A stretch of DNA of 64,000 bases, from the NCBI GenBank assembly GCA_030704615.1, contig CM060731.1, positions 80,454,756-80,518,755 of the forward strand, in the 5' to 3' direction. This DNA comes from Takakia lepidozioides (lineage: Eukaryota > Streptophyta > Takakiopsida > Takakiales > Takakiaceae). The position numbers were made by a program, and so were the translations under genes. Positions 1 through 11,315 of the stretch are shown piece by piece (the stretch's first letter is position 1; each line of letters opens with the position of its first letter). Below the pieces are notes generated by a model, which worked only from the letters and a program-made list of their open reading frames with translations, ran no database searches and had not been told where the DNA came from.

Positions 1-1140
1 TCATGAACTGTTATACTACTCCATGGTAGAGAGTATGAGATAGCTCTGTGTAAGGCAAATAGCTGCTATGTCAAGCATCACTGTATTGCATTTTGTTTTC
101 AAACAACACCTCTACCAAGTCATTGCAAACTTACCACGCCTGTGGTTTGCAGGAAACTTGATCAAAGAGCTCAGATCTTGGACAGCTTAGGTTCTGAGCT
201 CATGGTAAGACAACATAACTCATAGTGATATATAGTGACCATGCACTATATCACTAACCTAGCAGATAGGAAAAATCTCAGAGCATAGGTTAGATCCCTG
301 GAGAGGGTAACCCGCTGTTATTCTTTGCTGAAGTCCTCTCATATGTAGTGGCATCATAACATTTAGTTGCTGACTGCAAGTAAGCAACTTTCTCATATCT
401 GCAAGACAACTCCAGATCCAGCTCTGTGATTTCGGACAAAAACCCAAAAATTCATAGAAGAAGAGAGGCCCTCACCTGCAACCGTCCCCAAAAACACCAC
501 AAGCATATGATGTGCATTAGTGAGGATGTGCAAAGTGAATGGCAGGCCCTTTTGCATGCTATAGCTTTCCAAAATGAACCAGTAAGTAAATGTCCAATAT
601 CAGAGCATAAACCCCACTTTTGTACAATCATGCAAGGGAGTCATAGGAGTAGATCACTAGCAACCACAACCTGAAGCGTTTGTGTAGGAAGGGCTGCGAC
701 ATTACTGTTTCTGCCATACTTCCCTTGTTCATGTAATGCATATTAGCAGCTCATAGAACACTACCACTGATTCTACTTTTTAGAGTCAAGTGGCTGGAAG
801 TAAGGAGTGTCATTCACTCGACTTAATCAAGAGTCAAGTGGCTGGTACTAACTTTGTTCTCATTTTCAGGTTTCCTAATTGTGACACAAGGCATTGGCTA
901 CCGTAGACCAGCCAGAAGAGCAATGTACATCGACCCGATCATGTAGAAGGTGTACACATGTACTCCAGTATGCTGCTGCCACAGGGCCTAGCACAAGATA
1001 TCAGGGATTAGTTCGCCATCAAACGGCACAAAATCCTAGTTCCACTTTGGCATAAAAAAGGATAATCCAAAAACAGACTATCAAATTTCTACTAAGAGAA
1101 ATATGCTAAACAGATATGTGCTGCTTTCAAAGTATTAGAG
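1..1140. other. Unassigned stretch, possible exons
   Basis: I recognise no gene here. Two short plus-strand pieces have good splice signals. 153-204 is open for 17 codons between a TTTGCAG acceptor and a GTAAGA donor. 870-946 follows a TTTTCAG acceptor and stays open for 24 codons to a TAG. A third piece ends at a GTAAGT donor near 581. Their phases do not chain cleanly and no known protein comes to mind, so they may be chance. A 16-bp direct repeat (AGAGTCAAGTGGCTGG) occurs twice 48 bp apart near 782 and 830. Confidence 0.25.
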
Positions 1141-1143
1141 TCT

Positions 1144-1330
1144 TGTCAGGGGCTGACGCCAGTCGTATGACTTACCTTGGAACGGGAGAATGTACTCATA
1201 AGACGTTGTTTACCGTAGCCTTGTGGCCATTGACCCCGTGCCCAGTTTGAGCGGAAAAGAGACATAAGACGTTGTTTGCCGTAGCCTTGTGGCCATTGAC
1301 CCCACGCCCAGTTTGAGCGGGAACAAAAGG
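1144..1330 (-). repeat. Duplicated 3' tail of LINE copy A
   Basis: The last ~67 bp of the LINE (CATAAGACGTTGTTT through CCCAGTTTGAGCGG) is present twice in tandem, starting near 1197 and 1264. A segment containing GTCAGGGGCTGACG and GACTTACCTT, which copy B has once, occurs here at 1344-1385 and again near 1144-1184. Copy B has a single unit. The family's 3' end is therefore repetitive, or copy A gained tandem units when it inserted. Confidence 0.7.
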
Positions 1331-1979
1331 GACAGAACCTACCTCTGTCAGGGGCTGACGTTGGTAGTAAGACTTACCTTCATATATAGAATTAATCCGG
1401 GTTTTCCAGATATCCTCTAGAAATCCCTTCACACAAGCATCAATCTGCTGTGTGTGATTTGCCCATAAACTAGGCCTCAGGAGGGCCTGGGCTTTTGGCT
1501 CAGCCTCGAGACTTTCAAAGTTGGTAAACAGGGGTACAGCCACAATTCTCTTGATAGAATTGAAGAGAGCGTCTCTTTGGTGAGATAACCCAGGACAGTG
1601 TATCAGAAAATGAATACTTGTCTTCAGATTGCCCACACAACGGGCAATTGCACTCTCCCTTTCCTATCTGCTTCTGTTTGCTGTTCAAAGGTAGGCTTCC
1701 TGCCCTGAGTTTAAATTTCAGTCTAGTGCCGAGAGTGGGTAGACCCTTGAGGTCATCCAAGATGTCCTCCCCCATGTCACTGACTGGAAACAAGTTCAGG
1801 GAAGTTTTCCGCCTAACTTCATTGTCATCAGACAATCTCATGGCAACAGACATGGCTTTGGACACTACAGCCTCTAAGTCAGATTTATCCAGCAGGGTCA
1901 AGACTTGCGGATCCAGGTCCAGAAAACATTGAAGAGCAGAGGGGAGAGAGTACATCCTTGAGCTACACCTTGGTCTATG

Positions 1980-2762
1980 TCAAAGAAGTTGGACTTCTCT
2001 GTTAACAGTGACACAGCTTTTGGTGTGAGCATACAAGTTGGGGACAACTCTCCACATCTTTCCCTTGATCCCACAAGACCAGAGGCGGAACCATAGGCCA
2101 TCCCTCCACACTGTGTCATAAGCCTTTTTGACATCCAGGAAAAAAACATAAGTGGGTTTCCCTTCTTTTTTCCTTCCCTGGATAATCTGGCTTAGAGTGA
2201 AGATATGATCCACACAGCCCCTGTTTCGCCGAAAGCCAGTTTGGCCTTCGTGGAAACAACCTCTAGACTCCAGATCAACCTCGAGACGAGTACTTATAAC
2301 TCTGCAGAATGTCTTGCCAACAGCATTGAGGAGCGTGATGCCACGGTAGTTCCCCGGTTCTTCTCTGTCACCCTTCTTGTATAGATTGACAATGACCCCC
2401 TGTCGCCAGCGAAAGGGGATCATGTCAGTCTTCCAGATAAGGTTAAAGAGGAGAACTAGGGCCTCTATCATGGGATCGCCACCGTGCTTGATAAGCTCGT
2501 TGACAATACCATCAGGTCCACCAGCTTTATATCCATTTAAATGTTCAATTGCTTCCACAATCTCAGAAGAACTAATGGGAGCATTATAAGCCATTGAAAT
2601 ATACTCCAGTTCATCAGGGCTGTTTTGAATCATAGGAACAGTCTTTCCAACTGTGTCCCTCCATTCAGCAGAAGACCCCTCACTGTTAGACCTAGAAGTT
2701 CTGCCAAGGATACTGTAGTGAGTTTCAAAGGTTTTGACAATGTCAACCGATGAAGTCACCAC
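1980..2762 (-). pseudogene. LINE reverse transcriptase fragment
   Basis: 260 codons with RT motifs before the catalytic site: an NLYKKGDREEPGNYRGI block, GFRRNRGCVDHIF and FFLDVKKAYDTVW. The FADD catalytic motif is absent because of the internal deletion at about 1922. Downstream pieces in other frames (1898-2149, 1515-1955, 1196-1636) carry the SPLLFNVF block, the CNCPLCGQSED knuckle half and the C-terminus. This copy cannot make a working enzyme. Confidence 0.85.
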
Positions 2763-3913
2763 TGCACCTTAGTAGTCTTCAGCGCTTGTACTTGCTGACC
2801 GTTTTTCGGCTTGTACAAACGTTGAAGGGCCAACCAGAATTTCTTGTCATTACCACCATGGTGGTTTGAGTTCATTTCACTGTATAACTTGTCCCAGTAT
2901 AATTTCTTCTGAGACCTAACAAGCTGATTGATATCTTTACGGAGCTGGTAGTACCTCGCCCACAATTCTCTGTTGGTTTCCAAATTGCAGCACTCTTTAT
3001 AGAGGGCTCGTCTCTCAGCTATCTTGAGTTTAATCTCATTAGTCCACCAATTAACTGCTCTACCGCAGACAATTAGTTTCCTCCCAATGATCTTGTCAGC
3101 CACGGAGGAAACGAAACTCTCCCAAGAGTCCACTGCTCTTTCGACTTCATTTCTTGCGTTAACAGAGCGTGACTGAAGTTCTTGGAGTGATTGGACAAAA
3201 TGAGGGAGAGCCTCTTGCAAGGCCTGGACGTACTCAGCCTTGACCTCCTCATTGTGGAATTTTTCTATGCGCCACTTCCGAATCGAACGTTTCACAGATC
3301 TCTTGGTGGTGGGAAAACACCTTTTGATCTCAGTCCAAACCAGGAAGTGGTCAGAGGTACCAATATCAGTTCTGTCGATCAACACATTGGCACACTGGGG
3401 GAACAAAATTTTGTCCATTATGATATAGTCCACAATGGAACGTTCCCCAGTTTGGGATTTCTCACGAGTCCACTGCACTTGGTCACCTCTTGTCCTGTTA
3501 TTCAAGGTCAAAAGCTGAAGCTCTTCTAGACAGTTAATTAACCGTCTGCCATTAGAATTCAGTTCCTCACCAAAAGGTCCAATGATATCGTCCTGATGGA
3601 TCCCTTTGCCCACCCGGGCATTGAAGTCCCCCAATAGTACCACCTGACCTTTGGCAAGGAAACAGTCCAGCTTTACATCTTCGAAGGCCTTGTCTGCGTC
3701 AGCACTAAGGGTCCCCTCTGTGGGCATGTAAACACAACCAACAAAGAGGTCCTTTGTACTCATGCCGCCCTTCAAATTCAGTTTTAGCCAGATACTATGC
3801 TCGTACCTCAAACCCTTGTTGATAATTTCACAATTGTCAAACAAGAAATCACGGACAAAGAATCCGACCCCTTTTTGACCGCGTTTGGCAGAGGCTGCCT
3901 TGAGAGTACACAT
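2756..3913 (-). pseudogene. LINE endonuclease C-terminal part and linker
   Basis: 385 codons covering most of the APE-type endonuclease: a GVGFFVRD strand, the catalytic GDFNARVG motif near residue 100, and the terminal SDHFLVW motif near residue 185. A long helical linker leads towards the reverse transcriptase. The frame ends where a lost T near 2769 (copy B has one more T at 7614-7616) shifts into the RT frame. Function known for the family: nicking target DNA for target-primed reverse transcription. Confidence 0.85.
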
Positions 3914-5004
3914 CTTACCTGCCCATTTATAGCCAATGACATCTCCAACCAGTTTACCCGACGTTTCCCATGTTTCTTGCCCAGAACTTGTCCCACTTCA
4001 AGTTGTTTCCTTTGGTTGGTCAACCCTGAGAAGTTGAAAGTGGCCAGCTGCAAGCCAGCCCTTTGCGTGTGAATTGTTTGTCGTCTAGGTAGCTTGTGAT
4101 TGCTCCTGGACGGCCAACCGTTCTGCAAAGGGGGGACAGTTACCCCATGTGTAGATTTTGCTCGTCTTGTGTAAACTTTGAGAATTGGTAAACCATTCAG
4201 GGTACCAAATCTTTCAGTTACACGACGCACAGGCTCCGCACACATAGGGGCAGATTGTCCGTCAGACTGCTTGGGGACAATTACCCCGTGTATAGATTTT
4301 GCTCGTCTTGTGTAGACTTTGAGGATTGGTAAACCATTTAGAGTACCAAATCCTTCAGTTACACGACGTTCAGGCTCTGCACACTTAGGGACAGATTGTC
4401 CATCTGACGGCTTGGGGACAATTACCCTGTGTATAGAATTTGTTCGTCTTGTGTAAACCTTGAGGATTGGTAAACCATTCAGAGTACCAAATCCTTCAGA
4501 TTCAGGACGTTCAGGTTCCGTACACTTAGGGGCATCTTGTCCTTCTGGCTGTTTGGATTCAACCTCATCCAGAGCATCAAACCGATTAGAAACTCTCAAG
4601 TTGAAGTTGTTGCCCTTGGTTGTCTTCCTAGAGCGCCCCATTGAATCACCAATGTCTAAGACCGCTCTCCAGCCAGTCAAGGGACGAACTTCTTTGAGAT
4701 TGAATTGATGCGGGACTCTATTAGAAGCACTTTTGGTCATTGCAACCTTCAACGTACCCCTGTTATCAAGTCTCGAGATGGTACCATTAGCCATGAAATC
4801 CAAGCCTAAGCTAGAGCATGTAGTTTTAAAGAACACATCGTCCATCCTGGGATTCACCCCAAAAACTACACATGAAGCCCTAGATTTGGCATAAGTAACC
4901 AATTCCCAGGGATCACCCTGAGGAGTGTTGATGTTGATAGGAGCTAAATTTTTTATTGTTTTCGCAGGCCATAAGTTTAAGCACAGGAACCAACCCGAGC
5001 CCAA
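3808..5004 (-). pseudogene. LINE N-terminal region running into endonuclease
   Basis: An open frame of 398 codons. The first ~100 residues match nothing I know. A tandem 47-residue repeat follows (see 4110-4560), then a short segment resembling the start of an APE-type endonuclease (ATFNFSG). The frame then fails. In another frame, beginning around 3975, the QETW motif expected for the metal-binding Glu is present and runs into the next open frame (2756-3913). A one-base frameshift therefore separates the two halves of the endonuclease. There is no separate gag-like ORF with a zinc knuckle. Confidence 0.7.
4110..4560 (-). repeat. In-frame 141-bp (47-codon) tandem repeat in LINE ORF
   Basis: Three units with a period of about 141 bp; the landmark AAACCATT falls at 4191, 4331 and 4472. 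Each unit encodes a segment containing GFGTLNGLPILKVYTRR and a short Pro/Cys/Glu-rich part (AEPERR). The period is a multiple of three, so the repeat expanded while coding. Confidence 0.8.
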
Positions 5005-5010
5005 GTGCCG

Positions 5011-5323
5011 AGTATGCTAGACAGAGCATACGACTGCCCAATTTGAGCGGAGGGGCTGCCCCCAAGCGGTAGGAGTCCGCTTGTTACCATTCAGAGATCA
5101 CACTCCAGGGAGTTGCAGGGAATGGCCCGTGTAGGCATATTCTAAAGAGGGAAAGGCCCCAAGCTTTCCAACTAAATCCAATGCACTACCTTACCTGAAG
5201 CAAAGCGCTTCAGGTCGAAACAAACAAGAACACGAGGTCACAAGGCCGGCATTTAGTCACAGAGACATTAATGTACTCCCGTTTCAAGTCCACCCAATGT
5301 CAATAGGCTTCCTAGAGGACAGG
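5011..5323. other. Spacer between LINE copies
   Basis: No gene. It probably holds the 5' untranslated part of LINE copy A or pre-existing flank. A CCAATTTGAGCGG-like segment near 5038 resembles the LINE 3' tail. A short palindrome (CGAGTATGCTAGACAGAGCATACG) lies near 5010-5032. Confidence 0.4.
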
Positions 5324-5344
5324 GAGACTAGAGAGAGATTGTAC

Positions 5345-5842
5345 TCATAAGACGTTGTTTGCCGTAGCCTTGTGGCCATTGACCCCGCGCCCAGTTTGAG
5401 CGGGAACAAAAGGGACAGAACCTACCTCTGTCAGGGGCTGACGTTGGTAGTAAGACTTACCTTCATATATAGAATTAATCCGGGTTTTCCAGATATCCTC
5501 TAGAAATCCCTTCACACAAGCATCAATCTGCTGTGTGTGATTTGCCCAAAAACTAGGCCTCAGGAGGGCCTGGGCTTTTGGCTCAGCCTCGAGACTTTCA
5601 AAGTTGGTAAACAGGGGTACAGGCACAATTCCCTTGATAGATTTGAAGAGAGCGTCTCTTTGGTGAGAGAACCCCGGACAGTGTATCAGAAAATGAATAC
5701 TGTCTTCAGATTGCCCACACAACGGGCAATTGCACTCTCCCTTTCCTCTCTGCTTCTGTTTGCTGTTCAAAGGTAGGCTTCCTGCCCTGAGTTTAAATTT
5801 CAGTCTAGTGCCGAGAGTGGGTAGACCCTTGAGGTCATCCAA
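5345..5842 (-). pseudogene. LINE C-terminal Cys/His knuckle region
   Basis: 165 codons that continue the RT protein after the one-base frameshift near 5850. It contains CNCPLCGQSEDSIHFLIHC, a C-x2-C...H...C knuckle typical of LINE protein C-termini, then a helical tail. In copy A this knuckle is broken while the 5850 position is intact, so each copy is damaged at a different site. Confidence 0.85.
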
Positions 5843-8280
5843 GATGTCCTCCCCATGTCACAGACTGGAAACAAGTTCAGGGAAGTTTTCTGCCTAACTT
5901 CATTTTCATCAGACAATCTCATGGCAACAGACATGGCTGAGGACACTACAGCCTCTAAGTCAGATTTATCCAGCAGGGTCAAGACTTGCGGATCCAGGTC
6001 CAGGTCCTTGAGGATCTCTTCTACTCTCTTCTGCCAGGACTTAGCCTGTTTGACAGGGCGGTCCTGTTTCCAAGATATAGAGTCGATTAACTTAGGATAT
6101 CTGGTGTTGGGCATATGTTGCAGCTGAAACCACCATCTGACCTTGAATTCATCTCGTCGGGAGCTTAAGGACAGAATGCCAAACTCACCCCGAACAGCCA
6201 CATTGGCTGTTTTGGAGCATGCTGACATACACTCCTTAAGCACCCCCACTTGAATGGATTCTAGAGACTTAGCCTGGTTGGAGTTATCAACCCATATAGC
6301 AGATTCATACTCCAAGGCAGGTCTAATAACGCGACAAAGCATGGTTTTCTTAACCTCAGAGGTGACCCCTCTGCAGTGGAAAAATTTAGTGAGCCCCAGA
6401 GCTTTGCCCTTGCCAGTTTGAACAACTTTCCGGATATGTGCATCCCAATTACAATTGGAGGAGAACTCAACGCCCAGGTAAGTGTAGGAAGGGAGGACCG
6501 GGATCTCTTGGCTACCCCACTGCCACTTAAGATCACTTCCTCCCTCTCCTCTGTCGTTGAATGCTACCACTGCACATTTGCTGACATTAGCCTCTAGCCC
6601 CCAAAGATCAAAGTATCTCTTCGCGCAATCAATCAATTCCTGGAGATTGGTTGGAGTCTCCCCTATGCCTGCGAAGTCATCCGCAAACATAAGGGCTGGT
6701 ATGGTGGTATCACCCACCCTTAACCCAAATCCCTCACTTTCCACATCCTCGAGGAGTTGATTGATGAAAACATTGAAGAGTAGAGGGGAGAGAGTACATC
6801 CTTGAGCTACACCTTGGTCTATGTCAAAGAAGTTGGACTTCTGTCCGTTAACAGTGACACAGCTTTTGGTGTGAGCATACAAGTTGTGGACAACTCTCCA
6901 CATCTTTCCCTTGATCCCACAAGACCAGAGGCGGAACCATAGGCCATCTCTCCACACTGTGTCATAAGCCTTTTTGACATCCAGGAAAAAGACATAAGTG
7001 GGTTTCCCTTCTTTTTTCCTTCCCTGGATAATCTGGCTTAGAGTGAAGATATGATCCACACAGCCCCTGTTTCGCCGAAAGCCAGTTTGGCCTTCGTGGA
7101 AACAACCTCTAGACTCCAGATCAACCTCGAGACGAGTACTTATAACTCTGCAGAATGTCTTGCCAACAGCATTGAGGAGCGTGATGCCACGGTAGTTCCC
7201 CGGTTCTTCTCTGTCACCCTTCTTGTATAGATTGACAATGACCCCCTGTCGCCAGCGAAAGGGGATCATTTCAGTCTTCCAGATAAGGTTAAAGAGGAGA
7301 ACTAGGGCCTCTATCATGGGATCGCCACCGTGCTTGATAAGCTCGTTGACAATACCATCAGGTCCACCAGCTTTATATCCATTTAAATGTTCAATTGCTT
7401 CCTCAGTCTCAGAAGAACTAATGGGAGCATTATAAGCCATTGAAATATACTCCAGTTCGTCAGGGCTGTTTTGAATCATAGGAACAGTCTTTCCAACTGT
7501 GTCCCTCCATTCAGCAGAAGACCCCTCACTGTTAGACCTAGAAGTTCTGCCAAGGATACTGTAGTGAGTTTCAAAGGTTTTGACAATGTCAACCGATGAA
7601 GTCACCACTGCACCTTTAGTAGTCTTCAGCGCTTGTACTTGCTGACCGTTTTTCGGCTTGTACAAACGTTGAAGGGCCAACCAGAATTTCTTGTCATTAC
7701 CACCATGGTGGTTTGAGTTCATTTCACTGTATAACTTGTCCCAGTATAATTTCTTCTGAGACCTAACAAGCTGATTGATATCTTTACGGAGCTGGTAGTA
7801 CCTCGCCCACAATTCTCTGTTGGTTTCCAAATTGCAGCACTCTTTATAGAGGGCTCGTCTCTCAGCTATCTTGAGTTTAATCTCATTAGTCCACCAATTA
7901 ACTGCTCTACCGCAGACAATTAGTTTCCTCCCAATGATCTTGTCAGCCATGGAGGAAACGAAACTCTCCCAAGAGTCCACTGCTCTTTCGACTTCATTTC
8001 TTGCGTTAACAGAGCGTGACTGAAGTTCTTGGAGTGATTGGACAAAATGAGGGAGAGCCTCTTGCAAGGCCTGGACGTACTCAGCCTTGACCTCCTCATT
8101 GTGGAATTTTTCTATGCGCCACTTCCGAATCGAACGTTTCACAGATCTCTTGGTGGTGGGAAAACACCTTTTGATCTCAGTCCAAACCAGGAAGTGGTCA
8201 GAGGTACCAATATCAGTTCTGTCGATCAACACATTGGCACACTGGGGGAACAAAATTTTGTCCATTATGATATAGTCCAC
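5800..8280 (-). pseudogene. LINE endonuclease end + reverse transcriptase
   Basis: 826 codons open. It begins in the endonuclease tail (GTSDHFLVWTEIK), passes through a helical linker and contains a full RT: KKGDREEPGNYRGI, GFRRNRGCVDHIF, FFLDVKKAYDTVW, QGCTLSPLLFNVF, and the catalytic FADD in ALMFADDFAG. The thumb and RNase-H-like connection follow. It ends by frameshift near 5850, where copy B has four C's and copy A five. The RT core looks intact, but there is no start and the endonuclease N-terminus is absent. Confidence 0.9.
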
Positions 8281-8330
8281 AATGGAACATTCCCCAGTTT
8301 GGGATTTCTCACGAGTCCACTAGAGACTAG

Positions 8331-8353
8331 AGAGAGAGAGAGAGAGAGAGAGA
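8331..8353. repeat. (AG)n microsatellite
   Basis: A run of about eleven AG units directly at the 5' end of LINE copy B, overlapping its right-hand target-site duplication. It probably pre-dates the insertion. Confidence 0.9.
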
Positions 8354-8567
8354 ATTAATGACAGGGACTTCAACGTCCACAGGGAACACCCATGACAGGG
8401 CAAAATAAAGAAAGCAGGAAACTTTACAACTTCTAGAGGAAGAAGAATAAGACGAAATTGTCCGAGGGAGGCCATGAGGGCCCTGGGAGAATGGTGCTTT
8501 CCAACCTGTGATTATACATTTATGACTTGGAAGTTTTCCACTCTATGATTCCTCTACTTTTGTACAG

Positions 8568-11315
8568 ATGATTGTGGAAGCTGCCGACAAGGGCGAATTG
8601 ACACCCCTTGTTCTTCTTGTCATTCGGAACCGCCTTGAATTGGCACGCCAAGATGTACGCCGCCTCTCTTTTAGGCCTTACAGGCCACCTGTCTGTTGCA
8701 GTGTAGCTGGAGTTCAATCATTAGGGCTGGTGACCTTCTGGCAGGTTCTATCAGTCCCATTCAGGGAGTAGCTGTATCCCTCTGGGGGAGGGGCTGTGGT
8801 GTGAGAGAGATTTACTTGTTGACTATGTGAAAGGTGGCTATGCTGTAAAGGGCATCAAAATTCGTGAGACATTGATCAAGGTTTGCTTTAAGGGCTGGCT
8901 TGATATTTTGAAGTGCAGAGTGTGAATTCAGCACTCTGAAAATAGAGAGCGACACAGGATCTACTCAGGAAGTTGTGCTTGCCGTGACTGGTAGTCCCTT
9001 TGTGCCCATCTTGGATGGAGAGGTAAAGGGGCATTAACTCGGCCTCCCAGATTCTTATTAGAAAGACTGTTACAATAGTTCTTCCAGTTTAGCTGTCAGT
9101 GTTGCCTTGTTCACATATGGAGGGAACAGGGGCGGAGGTCGTTGTACTTGGGGACTAATCACAGCGAACAGTAAATATGCCGGAGACTTGCATGCATAGG
9201 AGCGGCAGATTTTCAACCCTTCCAGAGTGGTCAGACCCATCAAGGTCCCGACGTTAGTGTTTTCTGGGAGGGAGGTGGCCAAGACCTAGCATTATAGCAT
9301 ATGGATGCTGGGAGGGGTGCAGGATGAGAGAGATGCAATTCAAGCTCTTGATCTGCTCTACCGTCGGGTTGAGGTGTGCTTTCTCAAACCTGTTTTTTGC
9401 TAAGCCTGTTGAATTCCCCTAGTGTGTAAGTCAGAATGGTATCATAAGAAGGGACTGGCGCTTGTACTATGACAGAGGCATCTCTGGTCTCTTATCATTT
9501 ATTACGGTTCAAATTGTACAAGTCTAACCTCACAAATTTTCAGACCACATGGATGGTCTACCCGATTCTAATGAGGTTGCTTGGCCTTTAAAACCCTTAA
9601 GAGCCCGTCCATGCAAATCCCCTGTTTTAATGACCGGGATGGTCTCTTCTCAGGAGCCAGTTTGAGCAGCTTATAGTTCCAAAAGGTCCCATTCTTATGA
9701 TGCTATCATCCATAACCTTGCAACGGGGCTGTCGAGTTTGGATGCACACAAGTGCCTCTGTGAGCGCGTTAAGGGCAGTTGCGGGAAAATAAGTATATAC
9801 CTGCAGCTGAGCTGCAGTAAGCTAAACCCTGGTGGGTGCAAACCCCACAAAGGCTCCAGGAGGGTTAGTTTCCCACGGGGTCTATGGCCATAAGGCTATG
9901 GCAAGCCAACGTCCGCAGGGAACGGCATGAGTACCTCTTATGATGCTATCAAGGTTCACAAATGTGGTCTTCGGAAGAATATTCACAGGCTTTATCTCAA
10001 AGTGCCTGTGTCAGAATCATCTACAATGATCAGTGGTCCTCAGGATTGTCACAATCAAGCGTCTTATTGTTGAGGTAAAGCGGCTGTAACTATGGAAAGA
10101 TAGAACGGTACTGAAATGACCAGAATCCACTATCATGTACTTCTATCTATTGAATCTGCTATGCCAAGCAGATTGGTGATATAGTGAATTTTAACGTGCA
10201 TGACTTTGCTTTTGGAGAGGTGGGCAGCCTCTACCCTTCTTCAGAGTCCAAATTAGTGTTCCCAACCACATGATAGCAATACATATGATATGTGCACTGA
10301 ACAGACAGAATAGTGGGTTAAACCATTTGCAATGGCATATTTTGAAGCTGTCTAGGAAAAATATAATGCTTACAGGAAAAGAATGGGTTATCTGCTTCTG
10401 AACCAAATTTTAAGAAAAGTCTGTAGGAAGTAGCAGCCTTGCATTTTAAGTAGTTTTATTATTTATCTTGTATTGAATCAGAATTGGGATTTGAGTACTG
10501 AGATTCCATTAATAATCGTTTTATTTGGTGTCAGATGGAAATGCTGCAGAGAGAGGCCAGCCCAGCTATGCAGTTGCTGAATGAGCTCTTGAATTTGCAC
10601 TCTGGGTTCAGTGATGAAGAGTGGTTGCAGAGATCGCGAAAGTCTATGCTCAAAATCTTCCCTCCAGAGGATGTGTTCAGTTTTATTGGACCGCCTGGCA
10701 TGGATCTCTCGACTGTATGCAACCTTTCTCTGTCCAATCATTTGTTTGTCTGGCCATCTGTTCTCTTTGTTTTTCTTTCCTCACAGCAAATCCTATGATC
10801 ACTGATGACCTCCATTTTTTTTTGTTGGAAGCTTAGAAATCATGAAGTCTCAATCTATAGCTGCACTGCTCTATGTGTGTCGGGTTCATCAATTTCTGTA
10901 CTGTTACGAACCTGAGGTTTTGGCATAGGGATTTCTTCTGTTAGGGTAAGGGCTTTTACCCTCCCAGGGTTTCTCATTGCCTCAATTTTACACGTATGAT
11001 GTATTAGCTTCTCTGTTCTGATCAGAGCTCTATAACTTGCAAAGATAAGCCCATTGGAGTCCCTGTTTGTCGATGTTTGCTTACCAGCACATGGGTCCAA
11101 TCGAAGTACCTGAAGAAGACGACGTTCTTTTGCGGATTGATTTCATAAGGGAAGTTGATGAACTGCTTGCCGAACTAGAGTCTCAGCCAGAGATACAACC
11201 TGTAAGCGGGTTTGATGCCCAATCTGTGGCCATCCGACTCCGGCAGCAAGAAAAACTGAGGACAATACAGCAAGTGAAGGATTTGAGAAAGTTAGCTGCA
11301 ACTCTGACGTGGTGA
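8568..11315 (+). CDS. PAC: PALE CRESS-like plastid protein, 3' exons (partial)
   Basis: Four exons, 8568-8654, 9323-9373, 10535-10714 and 11088-11315, join at phase 0, each with an AG acceptor and a GT donor. The last ends in TGA. The order of conserved segments matches my recollection of Arabidopsis PAC: a KGEL...RNRLELARQD segment, DAIQALDLLYRRVE, ASPAMQLLNELLNLHSGF, EDVFSFIGPPGMDL, LLRIDFIREVDELLAELE, then a C-terminus with RLRQQEKLRTIQQVK. PAC is a chloroplast protein needed for plastid development and linked to plastid rRNA and ribosome assembly. The transit peptide and N-terminal charged region are not seen. They may lie upstream of the window, with the two LINEs (1.1-8.3 kb) inside an intron, or they may be lost. 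Confidence 0.85.

Larger units (their letters stand above)
1144..5010 (-). mobile_element. LINE copy A (non-LTR retrotransposon), degenerate
   Basis: A non-LTR retrotransposon in minus orientation. Reading 5' to 3' on the minus strand it has an N-terminal region of unknown function, an APE-type endonuclease, a reverse transcriptase and a C-terminal Cys/His knuckle. It is split over several frames. Compared with copy B it lacks about 763 bp: the sequence jumps at 1921/1922 from a point matching about 6002 of copy B to a point matching about 6766. This removes the RT catalytic FADD region. An extra T near 1620 shifts the frame in the knuckle. I could not find its target-site duplication, and the 5' boundary is uncertain. 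Confidence 0.9.
5324..8337 (-). mobile_element. LINE copy B, 5'-truncated, with 15-bp TSD
   Basis: A second copy of the same LINE family, body about 5339-8322, minus orientation. It starts inside the endonuclease, so the 5' half is missing; this is the usual result of incomplete target-primed reverse transcription. The direct repeat GAGACTAGAGAGAGA flanks it at 5324-5338 and 8323-8337 and is the target-site duplication. The right-hand repeat runs into a GA microsatellite. The insertion lies on the 5' side of copy A. Confidence 0.9.

Noticed and set aside
9780-9960. Structured-looking stretch with CTGCAGCTGAGCTGCAG inside a PAC intron
   Set aside because: One short palindrome and a GGTGCAAACCCC box only; no snoRNA boxes, tRNA fold or element ends could be supported.
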